Source: Isoetes taiwanensis (taxonomy: Eukaryota > Streptophyta > Lycopodiopsida > Isoetales > Isoetaceae). Taken from it: a DNA stretch of 64,000 nt. Shown piece by piece: positions 1-10,651 of this stretch. The DNA lies in the NCBI GenBank assembly GCA_021234155.1, contig JAJEKV010000096.1, forward strand, positions 2,481,678 through 2,545,677. The letters are read 5' to 3'. Under the pieces are notes generated by a model, which did no database searches, was not told where the DNA came from, and was given only the letters and a program-made list of their open reading frames with translations. Position numbers and translations under genes: made by a program. The first letter of the stretch is position 1, and every line of letters starts with the position of its first letter.

Positions 1-590
1 CGAAAATTACACGTCCCAAACGATGTGGGCACCCAAATTATTCACATGCCCCCACTTAGGGGACATGGCATGAAGCTTCTCTAAGGGGGGTTTCCCATGA
101 AACTTGAGACCTAAATGCTTAGCTGGAGGAAGGTTTATGCATTCCAATGGATTAGCAAGCCTGAAGGGTTTTTTTTCCTGCAAATCTAAACCGACTAATG
201 CACGAGAAAAGAACTTGAGCCTATAGATCAAATTCAAATCCAAGACCTGAGCTCCAAGAAATAGGGATGCATTACTTCCTATCCAGGTCTAATCCATCAG
301 ATCCTGGTCTGGAGAAAACCTCCAGTTCGATGCCCATGGGAGAGATCTCTAATGTGGGCCAAGTTCCTTTTCCCTCCTTGTCAAATATGACACCTTAACA
401 AATTGGTGTTCAAGTTTTAAAGCTGAGATAAAATCTCGGTCGTTGGTTGCCGTGGTGTTACACACCAACAACACATTGAGGGCGCATAAACATCTAGTTT
501 GCTATGCCAAATGGAGACACTTAGCTTGTTAACCATCATAAAGCTCTCTGGCCCAGTGTGTTAAGGCGGACAACACCCTCGAACTCCAGT
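1..590. other. no recognisable gene (left edge)
   Basis: Nothing supportable as a gene was found. A 78-codon open frame on the minus strand (7-243) has no motif I recognise and could be chance or an old element fragment. Confidence 0.4.
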
Positions 591-660
591 TTTATGCCTT
601 ATTATAACAATCTCGGGCCGCCGGCCTTCGATTGTTATAATAGGACATAACACCCTCATT
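590..660. repeat. AT-rich inverted repeat with GC-rich loop
   Basis: A left arm around TTATTATAACAATC and a right arm around GATTGTTATAATA pair over about 14 bp, with a 17-base GC-rich loop (TCGGGCCGCCGGCCTTC). The outer flanks also share AACACCCTC. The structure is seen directly; it may be a small MITE remnant. Confidence 0.5.
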
Positions 661-1655
661 CTAGGGTGTTATTCCTCTCACCAATTTGGCTCTCTTTGCT
701 TCCCTAAGACATCCTCACCAAAGCATACTTTTAAAAAACCAACAAGATGGTTAGCAAACTTATGTATCTACTTTTAAGGCTTCTATCGATAACAAATTCA
801 ACTAGTCGCTTGTGATCATAATTTTGTATGAAGATTTTAGCATAAAGATCTTAAGTAAAAGTCATTCTAGTAGGCAAGGTCAAATCAAATAGTCGAGTTA
901 AAGCTGAAGAAGTCAAAGTCAATGTTGTAATCACAATCAACCATCCTTCAAAGCCTAGTCCAAATCACTAGTCAAACTACTGTCAACACTGGTCAAATCC
1001 AGTCAAGCTGTGGTGGAGCTCCCACCGTCAAACCCCCAGTCAAACCTTTGGTCAAACTCAAGGTTTGGACGAAGATTCTCTTTAACAAATTACATATGGA
1101 AGCTTCCCTGATTCTATCTATAAGGTTGCTTAAAGAGAGTAATGTGTTTATTACCAGGGAAAGAAACTATTGCAATAAGGATTTTTTAGTAGAAAGGAAG
1201 CGCTTTTGGACTTTTGTTATACTCATATTATTGCAATACCCTAGATTGGAATAATATAACTTGGGTGCATTATGAAAATTGCCTAGACGCTTAGCTATGA
1301 CTCGGAGGTTGACATTACTTAGGTATGTAACTAATGTCCTATAGATCTGTCAATGGATAACATAAAGACCGTTATTTATTTAAATGGGCCAGTCTTTTTC
1401 TAAGACTCAGTTATGTACAAAAGTGTGAGGAGTGATGAGAGAGGGATCCAGGACGTCATCATATTCATTTATGCCATCCTCATCACCTTCACTTCTTTCA
1501 CTGTCACTCGAGGAAGTGCTTGCGTTATCTTCCTCATCACTACGGTGAAGCATTGCCACCACCTTCTTCATCCTTTTCTTCGTAATTACAAGCTTTTTTA
1601 AGCAAATTGATAGTCCTCTGGCGTAGACGTTTGTCAGATTTCAATTTAAAATCAT
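661..1655. other. no recognisable gene; GTCAA-rich stretch
   Basis: There is no gene I can support. Positions 860-1065 are rich in GTCAA (the reverse of TTGAC), about ten copies in 200 bases. The short open frames at 1048-1254 and 1413-1601 have no recognisable domain. Confidence 0.35.
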
Positions 1656-1704
1656 AGCACAATATAAACAAGGTGACCTAGCAAATGCACTAATGACCTG
1701 CAAT
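1656..1704 (+). repeat. copy of the 3' end of the 10-13 kb transposase gene
   Basis: The sequence from AATATAAACAAGGTGACC through the stop TAG to GCAATTGCA matches the reverse complement of about 10196-10240 with few differences (AT versus GC at two bases and a small indel). There it is the last codons (I-N-K-V-T-stop) and proximal 3' flank of the DUF7869-like gene. Similarity ends near 1704 and 10196, so this may mark the family's end, or a truncated copy whose coding part is lost. Confidence 0.55.
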
Positions 1705-2490
1705 TGCACTAATAAAACAAGATTCCCTAAGATTCTCTAAAATTTTGCTAGTTTTGGAGTCACACTTATAAAAAAGTCTTATTTTCTAGGAGTATGGTGC
1801 TATTTTGAGGGTATCAAAACTAGAAAGTGAAGATGCTTTAAAATAAAATCTTCATTTTAAGGGATTACTTACTGAAAAAAAATTGAAAATTTTTGTCCCT
1901 TCTGAAAAATGCAATAAAAAATTAGTATACAATTATGACATGGCTCAAAATATCATGTGAAGGATTTTTATCAAGGCATGAAAATATTGCTCAATGTACA
2001 GCGTTATAAATAGCTGAAGCTACTATCTCGAACATGTCATTGGTACATTAAAAATCACATGAGCCTATGACGACATATACAACACCTTGATCATACGAAA
2101 AATGTTCAGCAACTGAGGTATACAAGATATAACTACATTAAAAGTTTCCTACCAACAAGCGAAGTATTTTATCTATTGTGCTACATTAGCTGGAGGATTA
2201 GAGTCTTTTTCATGGCTTTCCATACTTGTTGCACCAAAAAATAAGTGAACCATAACTCTCCAATAATACAAACGACAAGTCCACTAGTAAGCATGAGCTT
2301 ACCCATTAAAGCAAGAAATGTAACCATTAGCTAACATGGGAACACAAAGAACGGTTTACGTATATGCACTCAAATATAATGCAAGTTTACAAATAAAAAT
2401 AAAAAGAAGCGTCAACATATATTATGAGTTAATTGAATTACACAAGATCTACGTTAAATCAAAAATTCGTTAGAGATGCGTGATGTCTAT
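1705..2490. other. no recognisable gene
   Basis: AT-rich non-coding sequence. It contains one isolated copy of the CTATGACGACATA-type motif related to the 9-kb array (near 2065). I see nothing else. Confidence 0.35.
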
Positions 2491-2580
2491 GATATCATAG
2501 ACAAAATTTGTGTGGCTATGACGGCATAGGCACAAACCTTTTTTAGAAAACGTAAGAGCCTATGACGGCATAGGCAGAAC
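2490..2580. repeat. short cluster of CTATGAtrTCATAG-like palindromes
   Basis: The forms CTATGATATCATAG, CTATGACGGCATAGG and again CCTATGACGGCATAGG appear within 90 bases. The first is identical to the core of the array at 8.93-9.46 kb, so this looks like a small outlier of the same repeat family. Confidence 0.55.
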
Positions 2581-2739
2581 CTAATCTTCAAGGCAAGAGA
2601 TATTAGGGTGATTTGCAGTAGGGATGCTATGTAGCGCACAACGAAAAAAGTGCTCTAATACCCCAAAAAATACCCCCCAAAAATGACTACAAAATCCCCC
2701 TTTTTTGTAGAACAATGGGGTATAAAATGAATTTTTGGA

Positions 2740-3035
2740 ATCAGGGTATTTGGCCATAATCCCCCTTTTCCTTATTTGTAAGATAATACCCTGTTACATT
2801 TGGCCATAATCCCCCCTTTCCTCGTTTGTAAAATAATACCCTGTTATATATGGCCATAATCCCCCCTTTCCTCGTTTGTAAAATAATACCCTGTTGCATT
2901 CGAACATAATCCCCTCTTCTTCATTTGTAAGATAATACCCTGTTACGTTTGACCATAGTCCTCCCTTTCCAAAATAATACCATATTACATTTAGCCATAA
3001 TCCTCCCTTTCCCTTTCCCTTGTTTGTATGTTACA
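2740..3035. repeat. ~50-bp minisatellite (CATAATCCCCC units)
   Basis: Five to six degenerate tandem units each run roughly TTTGGCCATAATCCCCC, then TTTCC.., then TTTGTAAAATAATACCCTGTTA. The unit length is about 50 bp. Related ATCCCCCTTTT text surrounds it (2660-2740) and recurs at 5.03-5.43 kb. Confidence 0.75.
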
Positions 3036-3581
3036 TTTAGCTGGTTATATATTTGTCGGTAACTTTGGTTACCTATATTTTATGGGCTAGTTGTCCAAAT
3101 TTCATATTTAGATTCCAAACTCACGTCTCACATCAACAAAATTCAATATTTATAGATAAAAGTTATTTTTCATTGCAAAAGAGTTTCAATTCCACTACAG
3201 AATTGCAAAAGAGTTTCAATTCAACATGGTCCTGCTTAGTCTCTCTGACGGGGAGTTGTCTATGAGATCATACATGATTCCCTTACCATCACTTGGCAAA
3301 TCTTTGGTTCCTATTCTTGCCTCTTCCTTCACTCTCTCCAGATCAGTTATCCAATCTGCAAATGTAACACAGATTTAGATGTTGTCATGCATCCTTCATA
3401 TGCAGCATATATGTTTTCATGCATCTTTTAATAATCAGCAAAGACAAAATCTCAACTCATGACTGTATATGGCCTCTTATGTGAATTGCTAGTGTGAGTA
3501 GAATGAGATACATTTGAAATGTGATAAACTGGGATGGGAGAGAGAAATCTTGCTGTTTAGGACTGTTAACGAAGAAGATAC

Positions 3582-3772
3582 GGAAGCAACAACAGAATGC
3601 ACACCATCGCAGCCAATGAGGACCTACAAATTTGTCCAAATGTAACTCTGTAGAAGAACTACATCCTAAAACCAAATGCCGCATGTTGAGCATACCTTTG
3701 AAGTAATAGTTGTTCCATCATGCAAATCGATCTGAGTCTCAGATCCTGCTTTAACTTTTGATATTTTTACCA
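3582..3772 (-). pseudogene. FAD-dependent monooxygenase gene fragment (two exons)
   Basis: Read on the minus strand, an exon (about 3772-3696) encodes ...LHDGTTITSK and meets a GTATGC donor. An intron (3695-3624) ends in TTGTAG, and the next exon (3623-3582) begins VLIGCDGVHSVVAS. The string GCDGVHSVV is the DG motif of FAD-binding monooxygenases of the plant CTF2/zeaxanthin-epoxidase-like group (established knowledge), and the junction is in frame. I could not find the GxGxxG start or the remaining exons. The next candidate exon downstream does not continue the frame, so this looks like a gene relic or a fragment captured by a transposon. Confidence 0.6.
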
Positions 3773-3861
3773 CCTTACTATTGAATCTAAGATAGTTTCT
3801 CTATCTTACTATTGGTCACATGTCCAGTTGGATGCTGCCTAGTGGCGTGACGTTAAAACTA

Positions 3862-4028
<167 letters not shown>

Positions 4029-5030
4029 GGAAGAGGCTTTGCAAGGGCTTCCAGAAGTGCTTTGCGATGCACAGACCGTAGTTCGTGACTGCAAATATAT
4101 AAATCGAATAGGGCAACAGGAGATCTGAATAGGTTGAATAGAGCACCACATCTGCAGACTCCACAACCGAAGAATATTTTTTAGAATAGCTTGAATTGGC
4201 TGCTGCAAGCTGTAGGCCCTGTTATAGAATCTGTTCGGGCAACCAAGTGTCATTTGGGTGATCAAAATAACACTCATTGAGACTAAGAAAATAAGAGACT
4301 AAGGCAGACTCTTGGCGAAAAACAAATATTCACAGCAAAATGTTGGAAGCAGTAGGTTGGTGGAGCAGTCAGTCAAGCCTAAGTAAAATCGAGTCCAAGC
4401 TTTGAGTTGCAGATCCGACTCCACAAGTGCAATGGCAGTTCCTGTAAAAACTTTGCAAATAAAAATGCAAAAAACAACCAAGGCTACGGTAAAAACATCC
4501 TAACAAGAGTAAATCGCCATCAAGAGCAAACAGAGCTTGCCTGAGGCATAGCAAGCGGGAGAAGAAGAATGAAGAGAAGGCAACAAACAAAATACGGATC
4601 AAGCGGAAAAAAAATCAACCAAAAGCCTTCACAAAACTGTAGAACACTAAAAACAAGCAAAAAAAGACCAAACGATCAAGAAAAAACCAAAAGATCAAGA
4701 AAACAACAAAGTGGCAAGGAGATTTACGTTCCAGGGCCAAGAAATCGACAAAAACATTCTAAATCTTGAAACCTATAATAAAATATCAAAAGAACAACAA
4801 AGATTTGATAAAAAATGCCAGCGCCATCGAGATTTACCCGAAAGCCAAGGAAAAAGCTCTATTTGCTTTTAGGCGATTAGAACGCCATCGTAGAAAGAGA
4901 GAGAGAAATAAAAAATAACAAAAGAAAAGGGTCTTTTATCAGGTTGATTGCCATGTGGAAGCAAAACTTCCTTGAAAATGCAAAAGCGCTTAATTGAAAA
5001 TACCTTTTTTCGGAAGCGCTTGACATTTAT
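4029..5030. other. no recognisable gene
   Basis: The lysine-rich and phenylalanine-rich open frames on both strands (4026-4602, 4569-4769) reflect A-rich composition. No motif was recognised. Confidence 0.35.
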
Positions 5031-5440
5031 TGTAATACCCCTCCCCCTCCGCCCTTCCCTCCCCTTTTTTTTGCAATCCCCTTTCAATCAATCCCCTTTT
5101 ATTTGAAAATACCCTGATATTCATAAATAATCCTCTGTTACATAGTAATAATCCCCCTTTTGAACCAGTCCCTCTTTCTTGAGAATACCCCAATCCATAT
5201 GCAAATTCCCTTTTGACCCAATCTCTCTTTTTTAAAAGTGCCCCGATGTGCATTTGCATCTCCCTATTTCTACTAATTCCCCCCATTAGGAGAATCCTCT
5301 ATTTCTACTATTTTTTCCCTGTAGCTACTAATTTCCCCCGTTATGATACACCCTTTTTGTTCAAGAATCCCCTGTTTCTAGTAATTTCCCCCCGTAATAT
5401 ATACCCTTTTGTTCAAAAATTCTCCATTGCAGAGAAAATA
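5030..5440. repeat. degenerate CCCCTTTT/AATTCCCC short-period repeat
   Basis: Irregular 25-30-bp quasi-repeats alternate C-runs, T-runs and TACTAAT or GAATACCC. They are similar in flavour to the 2.74-3.03 kb minisatellite and are non-coding. Confidence 0.55.
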
Positions 5441-5489
5441 ACCCATTGCTCTCAAGTCCCCGGTCCTCAATGGGGGATTTTACAGGGGA

Positions 5490-5800
5490 TTTAAGCGCGG
5501 TTTCTGCTAGCGATTTGCTAGTAGCGGTTTCTGGTAAGGATTTTGTATGTCGATTTTCCATAGCGATTTGCCTGTAGTTGTTTCTAGTAGAGATTTCCCG
5601 TATCAGTTTCTAGTAGCAATTTGCCATATCGGTTTCTGGTAGCAATATTAGGGAACGATTTGCAGTATGGGTTCCCAATACGAGTTTGCCAGAATGATTT
5701 GTAGTTGCAGTTTGCCATAGTGACTTTCCAGAGCGATTAGTCATACTGATTGTACATAGTGATTTGCCTAGCAGACTTTTCATAGCAATTTGATAAAGGA
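5490..5800. repeat. degenerate repeat of GTAGCGGTTTC / AGCGATTTGCC units
   Basis: About ten diverged units of roughly 25-30 bp share TAGYRRTTT cores (AGCGATTTGC, GTAGCGGTTTCTGG, GTAGCAATTTGCC and so on). This is a cryptic minisatellite, unrelated in sequence to the block just upstream. Confidence 0.6.
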
Positions 5801-6035
5801 TTTACCATAGCGAATTGAAGAAACTGTTTGAAGGAATCAATTGAGAAGGCAAAATGCAATTTGCATCTCCAATTTGCAATTGCTTGCTGCTAGCCGATTT
5901 GCAAATCCAAACTGCTATTTGCCAATTCAGCACAGGAAAGCATGCTCCATGAAAATGTGTATAGACTCATAGCTATGTTCCAATCAAGATTCTTATATAG
6001 TTTTTCTTTCCTTCTTTCCTTCCTTCCTTCCTTCC

Positions 6036-6194
6036 ACTCGTCTCGCACATTGAGGTCTCGTGTTCGAACCTCACTAGGATCTTGGCATCCTAGGACCTTT
6101 GGCCCCTGGTATCCTTGTAGGGGGTGGTGCTCCTTGAAGAGGGAGCGTCATATGTCCTAAATGGATGATGGCTTGTGCTACAACGTAAAAAATA

Positions 6195-6196
<2 letters not shown>
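6036..6196 (+). mobile_element. SINE-like 3' fragment
   Basis: GTGTTCGAACCTC matches a Pol III B box (GTTCGANNCC type) and is followed by about 130 bp ending in AAAAAATACA and a (TC)n tract. No A box is recognisable upstream; a T/C-rich run is found there instead. A 5'-truncated tRNA-derived SINE is the best explanation, but the call rests mainly on the B box. Confidence 0.4.

Positions 6197-6285
<89 letters not shown>
6196..6285. repeat. (TC)n microsatellite
   Basis: About 45 dinucleotide units directly after the SINE-like tail. Confidence 0.97.
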
Positions 6286-6286
<1 letters not shown>

Positions 6287-6489
6287 AATAATAAACATTG
6301 TCATTATTTAACAATGTTTTTTAGCAAAGGTTTTCCTCGACTTGGCGGTGAACGAGTTATCCTTGTATAAAGTTTGGAGATGAGAATGATCACGGAAATT
6401 ACCGAATGATTACGGTTAGTAGTTTATATGCCAAATTATTTATTTGCTATCTTGAATTGTAAATTGAGCACACGGGCTGAAAAACATAA

Positions 6490-8224
6490 TGTTAGAGCCT
6501 TTGGGCGAGGCGGGCTTTAGACCAAAAGATCTGAGTTGATCATTTGGTTACTTTCTGCGAGCTATGGTTGATTCGGTTAAGGGTAAGAAAAACCCTTTAT
6601 GCTCTTTTTTTGTTGATTATGCTAAGGCATTTGACCACGGTATCTCGTAGCAATTTATGGGAGAGAATGGAGTCTTTAGGGGTACCAATTGAGCTTAGGC
6701 ATGCGGTGAAGATACTTTATGATAAAGTCTTGGTACGGCTATCATCCCCTACATTGAGCATTCTTGTGAGATGTGGTAGAAAGTAATATTGGAGTGAAGC
6801 AAGGGTGCCCATTGTCGCCCACACTATTTGGCCTATTCATAGACCAACTCTGAGGCTTGGATGTCCGAATATGGCGGGGAGGGACCCCATTGTTTAGATG
6901 CATGGTTCTCTTTGCTTTTATATCTTTGCTGATGTTGTTCTTCTTTCCGGATTAGGTGGAAGGCATGCGTAGAAACATTTAGATCTTATTGGCACATTTA
7001 CGTGAGCGAGAAAAGTATGAAGGTAAATATGTCAAAGACTAAGATGATGGTATTTGGGACAAATAAAGTAGATCATCTTAAATTCCTCTATCATGGAGAA
7101 CACTGTGGAAATTGTCACCTCATATAAGTATCTAGGGATACATGTGGACAAGGGATATATTTGGAACTCTATTTGAGCATAGAGTAAATGGAGGCTGAAA
7201 GCATTATATAGCATGCAGCGTAAAAAGTGGAAAAAGCGAGAAATATGGAACTTTAGCACTGAAGCATACATTATATCGTGTCTTTGATCCAAGCAGTTTT
7301 GCTCTATGGGTGTGAAGTATGGGGGTAGGGATTATCGTAGAATCTGGAAAAAGGTTGAGAAAGTCTGAGAAGAAGTTCTTGAGAAACGAGAATTGGGTAC
7401 TAAAGCTCAAACTCCATATGATATCTTTGCTTGTAGAGTGTGGCATGATGCCACTAGAGAATTTTGAAGCCTTATCTTGAACGCTTACATATCTCTCTAA
7501 GTTGCTATTTGATATGCGAGGAAGATAGCTTACCAAGGCTAGCATTAGAAGAGACAAGATACAAGGGATGGTACTTTCGGATATTAGGGAATGGATGAGG
7601 AAGTGGGGGATGGACATTCATGGTATACGTGAGAATAAGGGCAACCTAAGAGAGTGGGTGCATGAGCACCTCATTAGAAGAAATTTGGAGAGTCAGGAGA
7701 CAAAAAAACATTTCTATAGGCGGTATATAAATCCCACTCTCAAGAGGCCAAATACCTCAAGGAAGGTGTGTCTTTTGGGTTGAGACAGGATGATAAGCGG
7801 GGATGCGGCTTAGCTCCCATAGGCTTGGGGTTGAAGTAGGGCGTTGGAGTAATATTCCCATGAATTGAGATTTTGCAAAGTATGCAATATGGGAGAAGTA
7901 GAAGATGAATTGCATGTCATCGTAAGGTGTCCGACATACTTTCGAGAATTGAGATAAATACGATATCCACTCAAACTCTTTCTTTGGAATTCTTTGATAT
8001 GCTGGACATCACATTGGGAAATACTTGAAGGAAATATTGATCTGAGAGAACGGTTAATGAGTATTAAAGATTGTAATGTTATACATGATGAGAGATGGGA
8101 AGAGTCTAATGCATTCTTGTCAGAAGATGCATTAGAGGATATCTTTTATAACGTTGAATATGTACATTGATCGTCTCATAGACCTGGTGGTCTACAGACG
8201 TAATAAATACAACATTTCATTTCA

Positions 8225-8230
<6 letters not shown>
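6490..8230 (+). pseudogene. LINE (endonuclease/RT type) 3' portion, decayed
   Basis: This is a broken LINE ORF2. Across frames one reads GFRPK...VDSVKGKKNPL, FVDYAKAFDH (RT domain 2/A, with the first catalytic Asp) and SRSNLWERMESLGVPIELR. Next come GVKQGCPLSPTLFGLFID (domain B) and MVFGTNK. A cysteine/histidine cluster, VCNMGEVEDELHVIVRCPTY, lies near 7885-7935. The YADD block is degraded. The 3' end reads GGTCTACAGACGTAATAAATACAAC followed by (ATTTC)n, a pentanucleotide tail in place of poly(A). The zinc-knuckle segment is homologous to the minus-strand LINE end at 62.5-62.9 kb. Many stops and frameshifts make it non-functional. Confidence 0.8.
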
Positions 8231-8262
<32 letters not shown>

Positions 8263-8280
8263 CCTCCCTCCTTCCTTCTT
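8206..8280. repeat. (ATTTC)n LINE tail followed by (TC)n/(CCCT)n
   Basis: ATTTCATTTCATTTCATT runs directly into a TC run and then TCCC/TTCC repeats. The first part is the 3' tail of the LINE above. Confidence 0.85.
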
Positions 8281-8299
8281 TGGGATTTTATGTCAAGGG

Positions 8300-8920
8300 G
8301 GATAGTATCTAAACAAAGTCTTTTCCATTCATATGCACCTGAGTTAATGGAGTGCCTCACTGCACCTAAGGAGTTGGGGAGCTAGCTGCCTGCAATTTGG
8401 CCAATTCGTTTAACAAAATATGCGTAGCAGAAAATTATGGCTGGGAACAGGTAAGACATTCAGCTCTTTTTGCAATTTTAGTTTTTTTTTTCTAGTTTCT
8501 AGGTAGGTGTTTTGCGAAATTTCAAGGTATGTTCCTGAAGTTGTTAGCTCCATTTTTAAGGCTTTTTTTGTTAGTTTTCACAGTTTGAGCATGATTTTGT
8601 ATGCTCTATCATTCTTATTCTTATTCTTATTCTTATTCTATAATGTTCCTCTTTTGTTTTTGCTCTGCATTACACATTCATAGGTTTGCAATAATTGTTT
8701 TTGCTTTCTGCCTATGCTTTCACAAATTAATGTTCAATTTTTTTTACATGCTTTTGCTATATTGCCATAGACATAAAGCATAATTTGTATTATCTTGTGC
8801 CATGACAGTTAGACAGAGTATGATCTGAAAAGGGCTTTCGCTAGAACATTATAGCTAGAATTCTAGACAGAATATGATCTGAAAAGGGCTTTTGCTAGAA
8901 CATTATAGCTGGAATTCATT
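8300..8920. other. no recognisable gene; local duplication
   Basis: A 60-bp segment, AGACAGAGTATGATCTGAAA through AGCTAGAATTC, is repeated almost exactly at about 8811-8863 and 8870-8922. A (TATTCT)4 run lies at 8614-8640. No coding signal was seen. Confidence 0.5.
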
Positions 8921-8924
8921 CTAT

Positions 8925-9475
8925 ATTGTTATGTGCTATGACATCAGAATAATATATTCGTTAAGGGCCTGTGCTATGATATCATAGACAAAAAAAAAAA
9001 AAAAAAAAAAAAAAGAAGAAGAAGAAGAAAGAAAGAAAGAAAGAAAGAAAGATATCATAGACATCTAGATTATATCCTTAAAGGCTTGTGCCATGATATC
9101 ATAGACATATTATATTCTAAAGGCTTGTAATATGATATCATAGACAGATTTATATTTGTTTAAGGCTTGTGTTATGATATCATAGACATATTATATATTA
9201 TTAAAGGCTTGCGCTATAACAGATTATATCTTGGATTGGCTTGTGCTAAATATATTATAATTTTTATTGGCCTTTGCTATGATGTCATAGACAAAATTTA
9301 TTTTGAATAGGCTTGTGCATGATGTTATAGATGTAATTTGTTTTGGATTGACTTGTGCTATGATGTCAAAGATGATTTTATTTTGGATTGGCTTGTGCTA
9401 TGATGTCATAGACAATATTCAAATTGAATTGGCTTGTGCTATGACATCATGGACACCATATATTTTGGATTGGCT
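8925..9475. repeat. tandem array with palindrome CTATGATATCATAG, ~55-bp units
   Basis: About ten units of the form GGCTTGTGCTATGATRTCATAGACA plus an AT-rich spacer. The core CTATGATATCATAG is a perfect 14-bp palindrome. It is interrupted at 8990-9052 by poly(A)/(GAA)/(GAAA) tracts. Later units carry GATGTCATAG variants. Confidence 0.85.
8990..9052. repeat. poly(A)-(GAA)n-(GAAA)n compound microsatellite
   Basis: About 25 A, then GAA units, then GAAA units. It splits one unit of the surrounding palindrome array and is flanked on both sides by GATATCATAGACA. Confidence 0.95.
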
Positions 9476-9479
9476 ACAA

Positions 9480-10195
9480 TCATAACAACATAGAATTTAA
9501 CTTAGTCTCTTATGCTGTTTTTCTCCTGTGTGCTCTTAAATTATTGTGCACTTCTTTTCTTAATTTGGTTCAGCTTGTGGTTTCTAAATAATTTTTCTTA
9601 TTGGTAATGCATAACCACATCAAGTATATAGGAAGAAAGATACAGAGGAAGGAAGATACGAAAAAGGATGTTATTGCTGCTTCTATGCCTACTAAGACTA
9701 ACAAATGAAGATTGTAACGCAAAAAAATACTGCCAAAGGAAGACAAATTTGTACTTGCTGAGCCAAACACTTGTTTTTGTAAAGATTAGCTAAGAGTGCT
9801 GATGGTAGCGCTAAGTGCCGAGTTGGTTCCCATGGAAGACATGAAATTGGAGGAACCAGTAAGGCAAAAACTAGTATTTACCATTAATGATACTATTGTA
9901 AATATTCAAGAAAATTATGAGGGAAGTTTTATCCCTGAAGATGTTCCTCTTGAACTTTGAAGATGCTCCTCTTGAGTTTGACTTTTTCGATAAGTGACAT
10001 TTCTTAAGATTGAAAAATATATTTACTTTATTGTATTTTTTGCTGAATTGGATAGCGTTTTTTTTATCCACTTTGTATTTTATGGTTGTCTCCAAAAAAA
10101 AGGCTTATTACAAATTGCAACCTATTGTTTCGAACAATTTTAAAATCCAAAAACCCAAAACAAGCCAAAATTTTATTTTTTGAAGAAGAAATTTG
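9480..10195. other. no recognisable gene
   Basis: There is a weakly coding-like stretch on the plus strand at 9800-9960 (acidic, about 50 codons, ending in a stop) but no motif. It may be an eroded exon. Confidence 0.3.
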
Positions 10196-10225
10196 CAATT
10201 GCACTATAGGTCATTAGTGCGCTTG

Positions 10226-10651
10226 CTAGGTCACCTTGTTTATAGTCACGTCATTAAGGTTCAGCTCATCCCTACAACCCACCTTCTTGGACTTTCTCCC
10301 TTTTCCTTGGCTTCTCATTTCTAACTCATATCTACCTTCAAAAGCATTTTCTGAGCGTGTTGCAAGCCAATGGATCTTGAGTTTAGCGACTAAGCCTTCC
10401 TCCTTGACTGTGTCAAGTACTTTTGCTATCCAGAAAGGTCGACCTTTGTCATCCTCCTCAGTTGGAAGAGCAATTAGCATACCTTTGGTAATTTCTGTGA
10501 TATTACCTTGAGGCTCATTCCTGCGTCTTGGTCTGAGGTACATGACTCGATCCTCGTCTTTTTCTACTGCAGGAGCTAATGTAGCATTGCTTGGACCTGC
10601 TTGGTGCTGGGGTTGATGGAAGGTGTTAGGCCATTGAAATCGTTCTTGCAA
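10226..10651 (-). CDS. transposase-like protein, C-terminal domain block
   Basis: A 141-codon block contains GMLIALPTEEDDKGRPFWIAKVLD and IHWLATRSENAFEGRYELEM. The pattern (FWIAKV...V...HW) resembles the small beta-barrel reader-type domain (BAH/Tudor/chromo-like) found at the C-terminus of related element proteins (inference). It ends in a basic GKGRKSKK stretch. The stop codon at 10226 is followed by the 3' flank that recurs at 1656-1704. Between this block and the catalytic core (10660-11050) the frame is broken, although KKYTTTKDRVHRG is readable. Confidence 0.65.
   Translation of the reverse strand: MQERFQWPNTFHQPQHQAGPSNATLAPAVEKDEDRVMYLRPRRRNEPQGNITEITKGMLIALPTEEDDKGRPFWIAKVLDTVKEEGLVAKLKIHWLATRSENAFEGRYELEMRSQGKGRKSKKVGCRDELNLNDVTINKVT

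Noticed and set aside
6090-6370. Arg-Glu or Ser-Leu dipeptide proteins (also at 18.3-18.5 kb)
   Set aside because: Translations of (TC)n tracts.
8925-9475. CRISPR array
   Set aside because: Repeat-spacer sizes are irregular, spacers are AT-rich and similar to each other, no cas genes, eukaryotic context.
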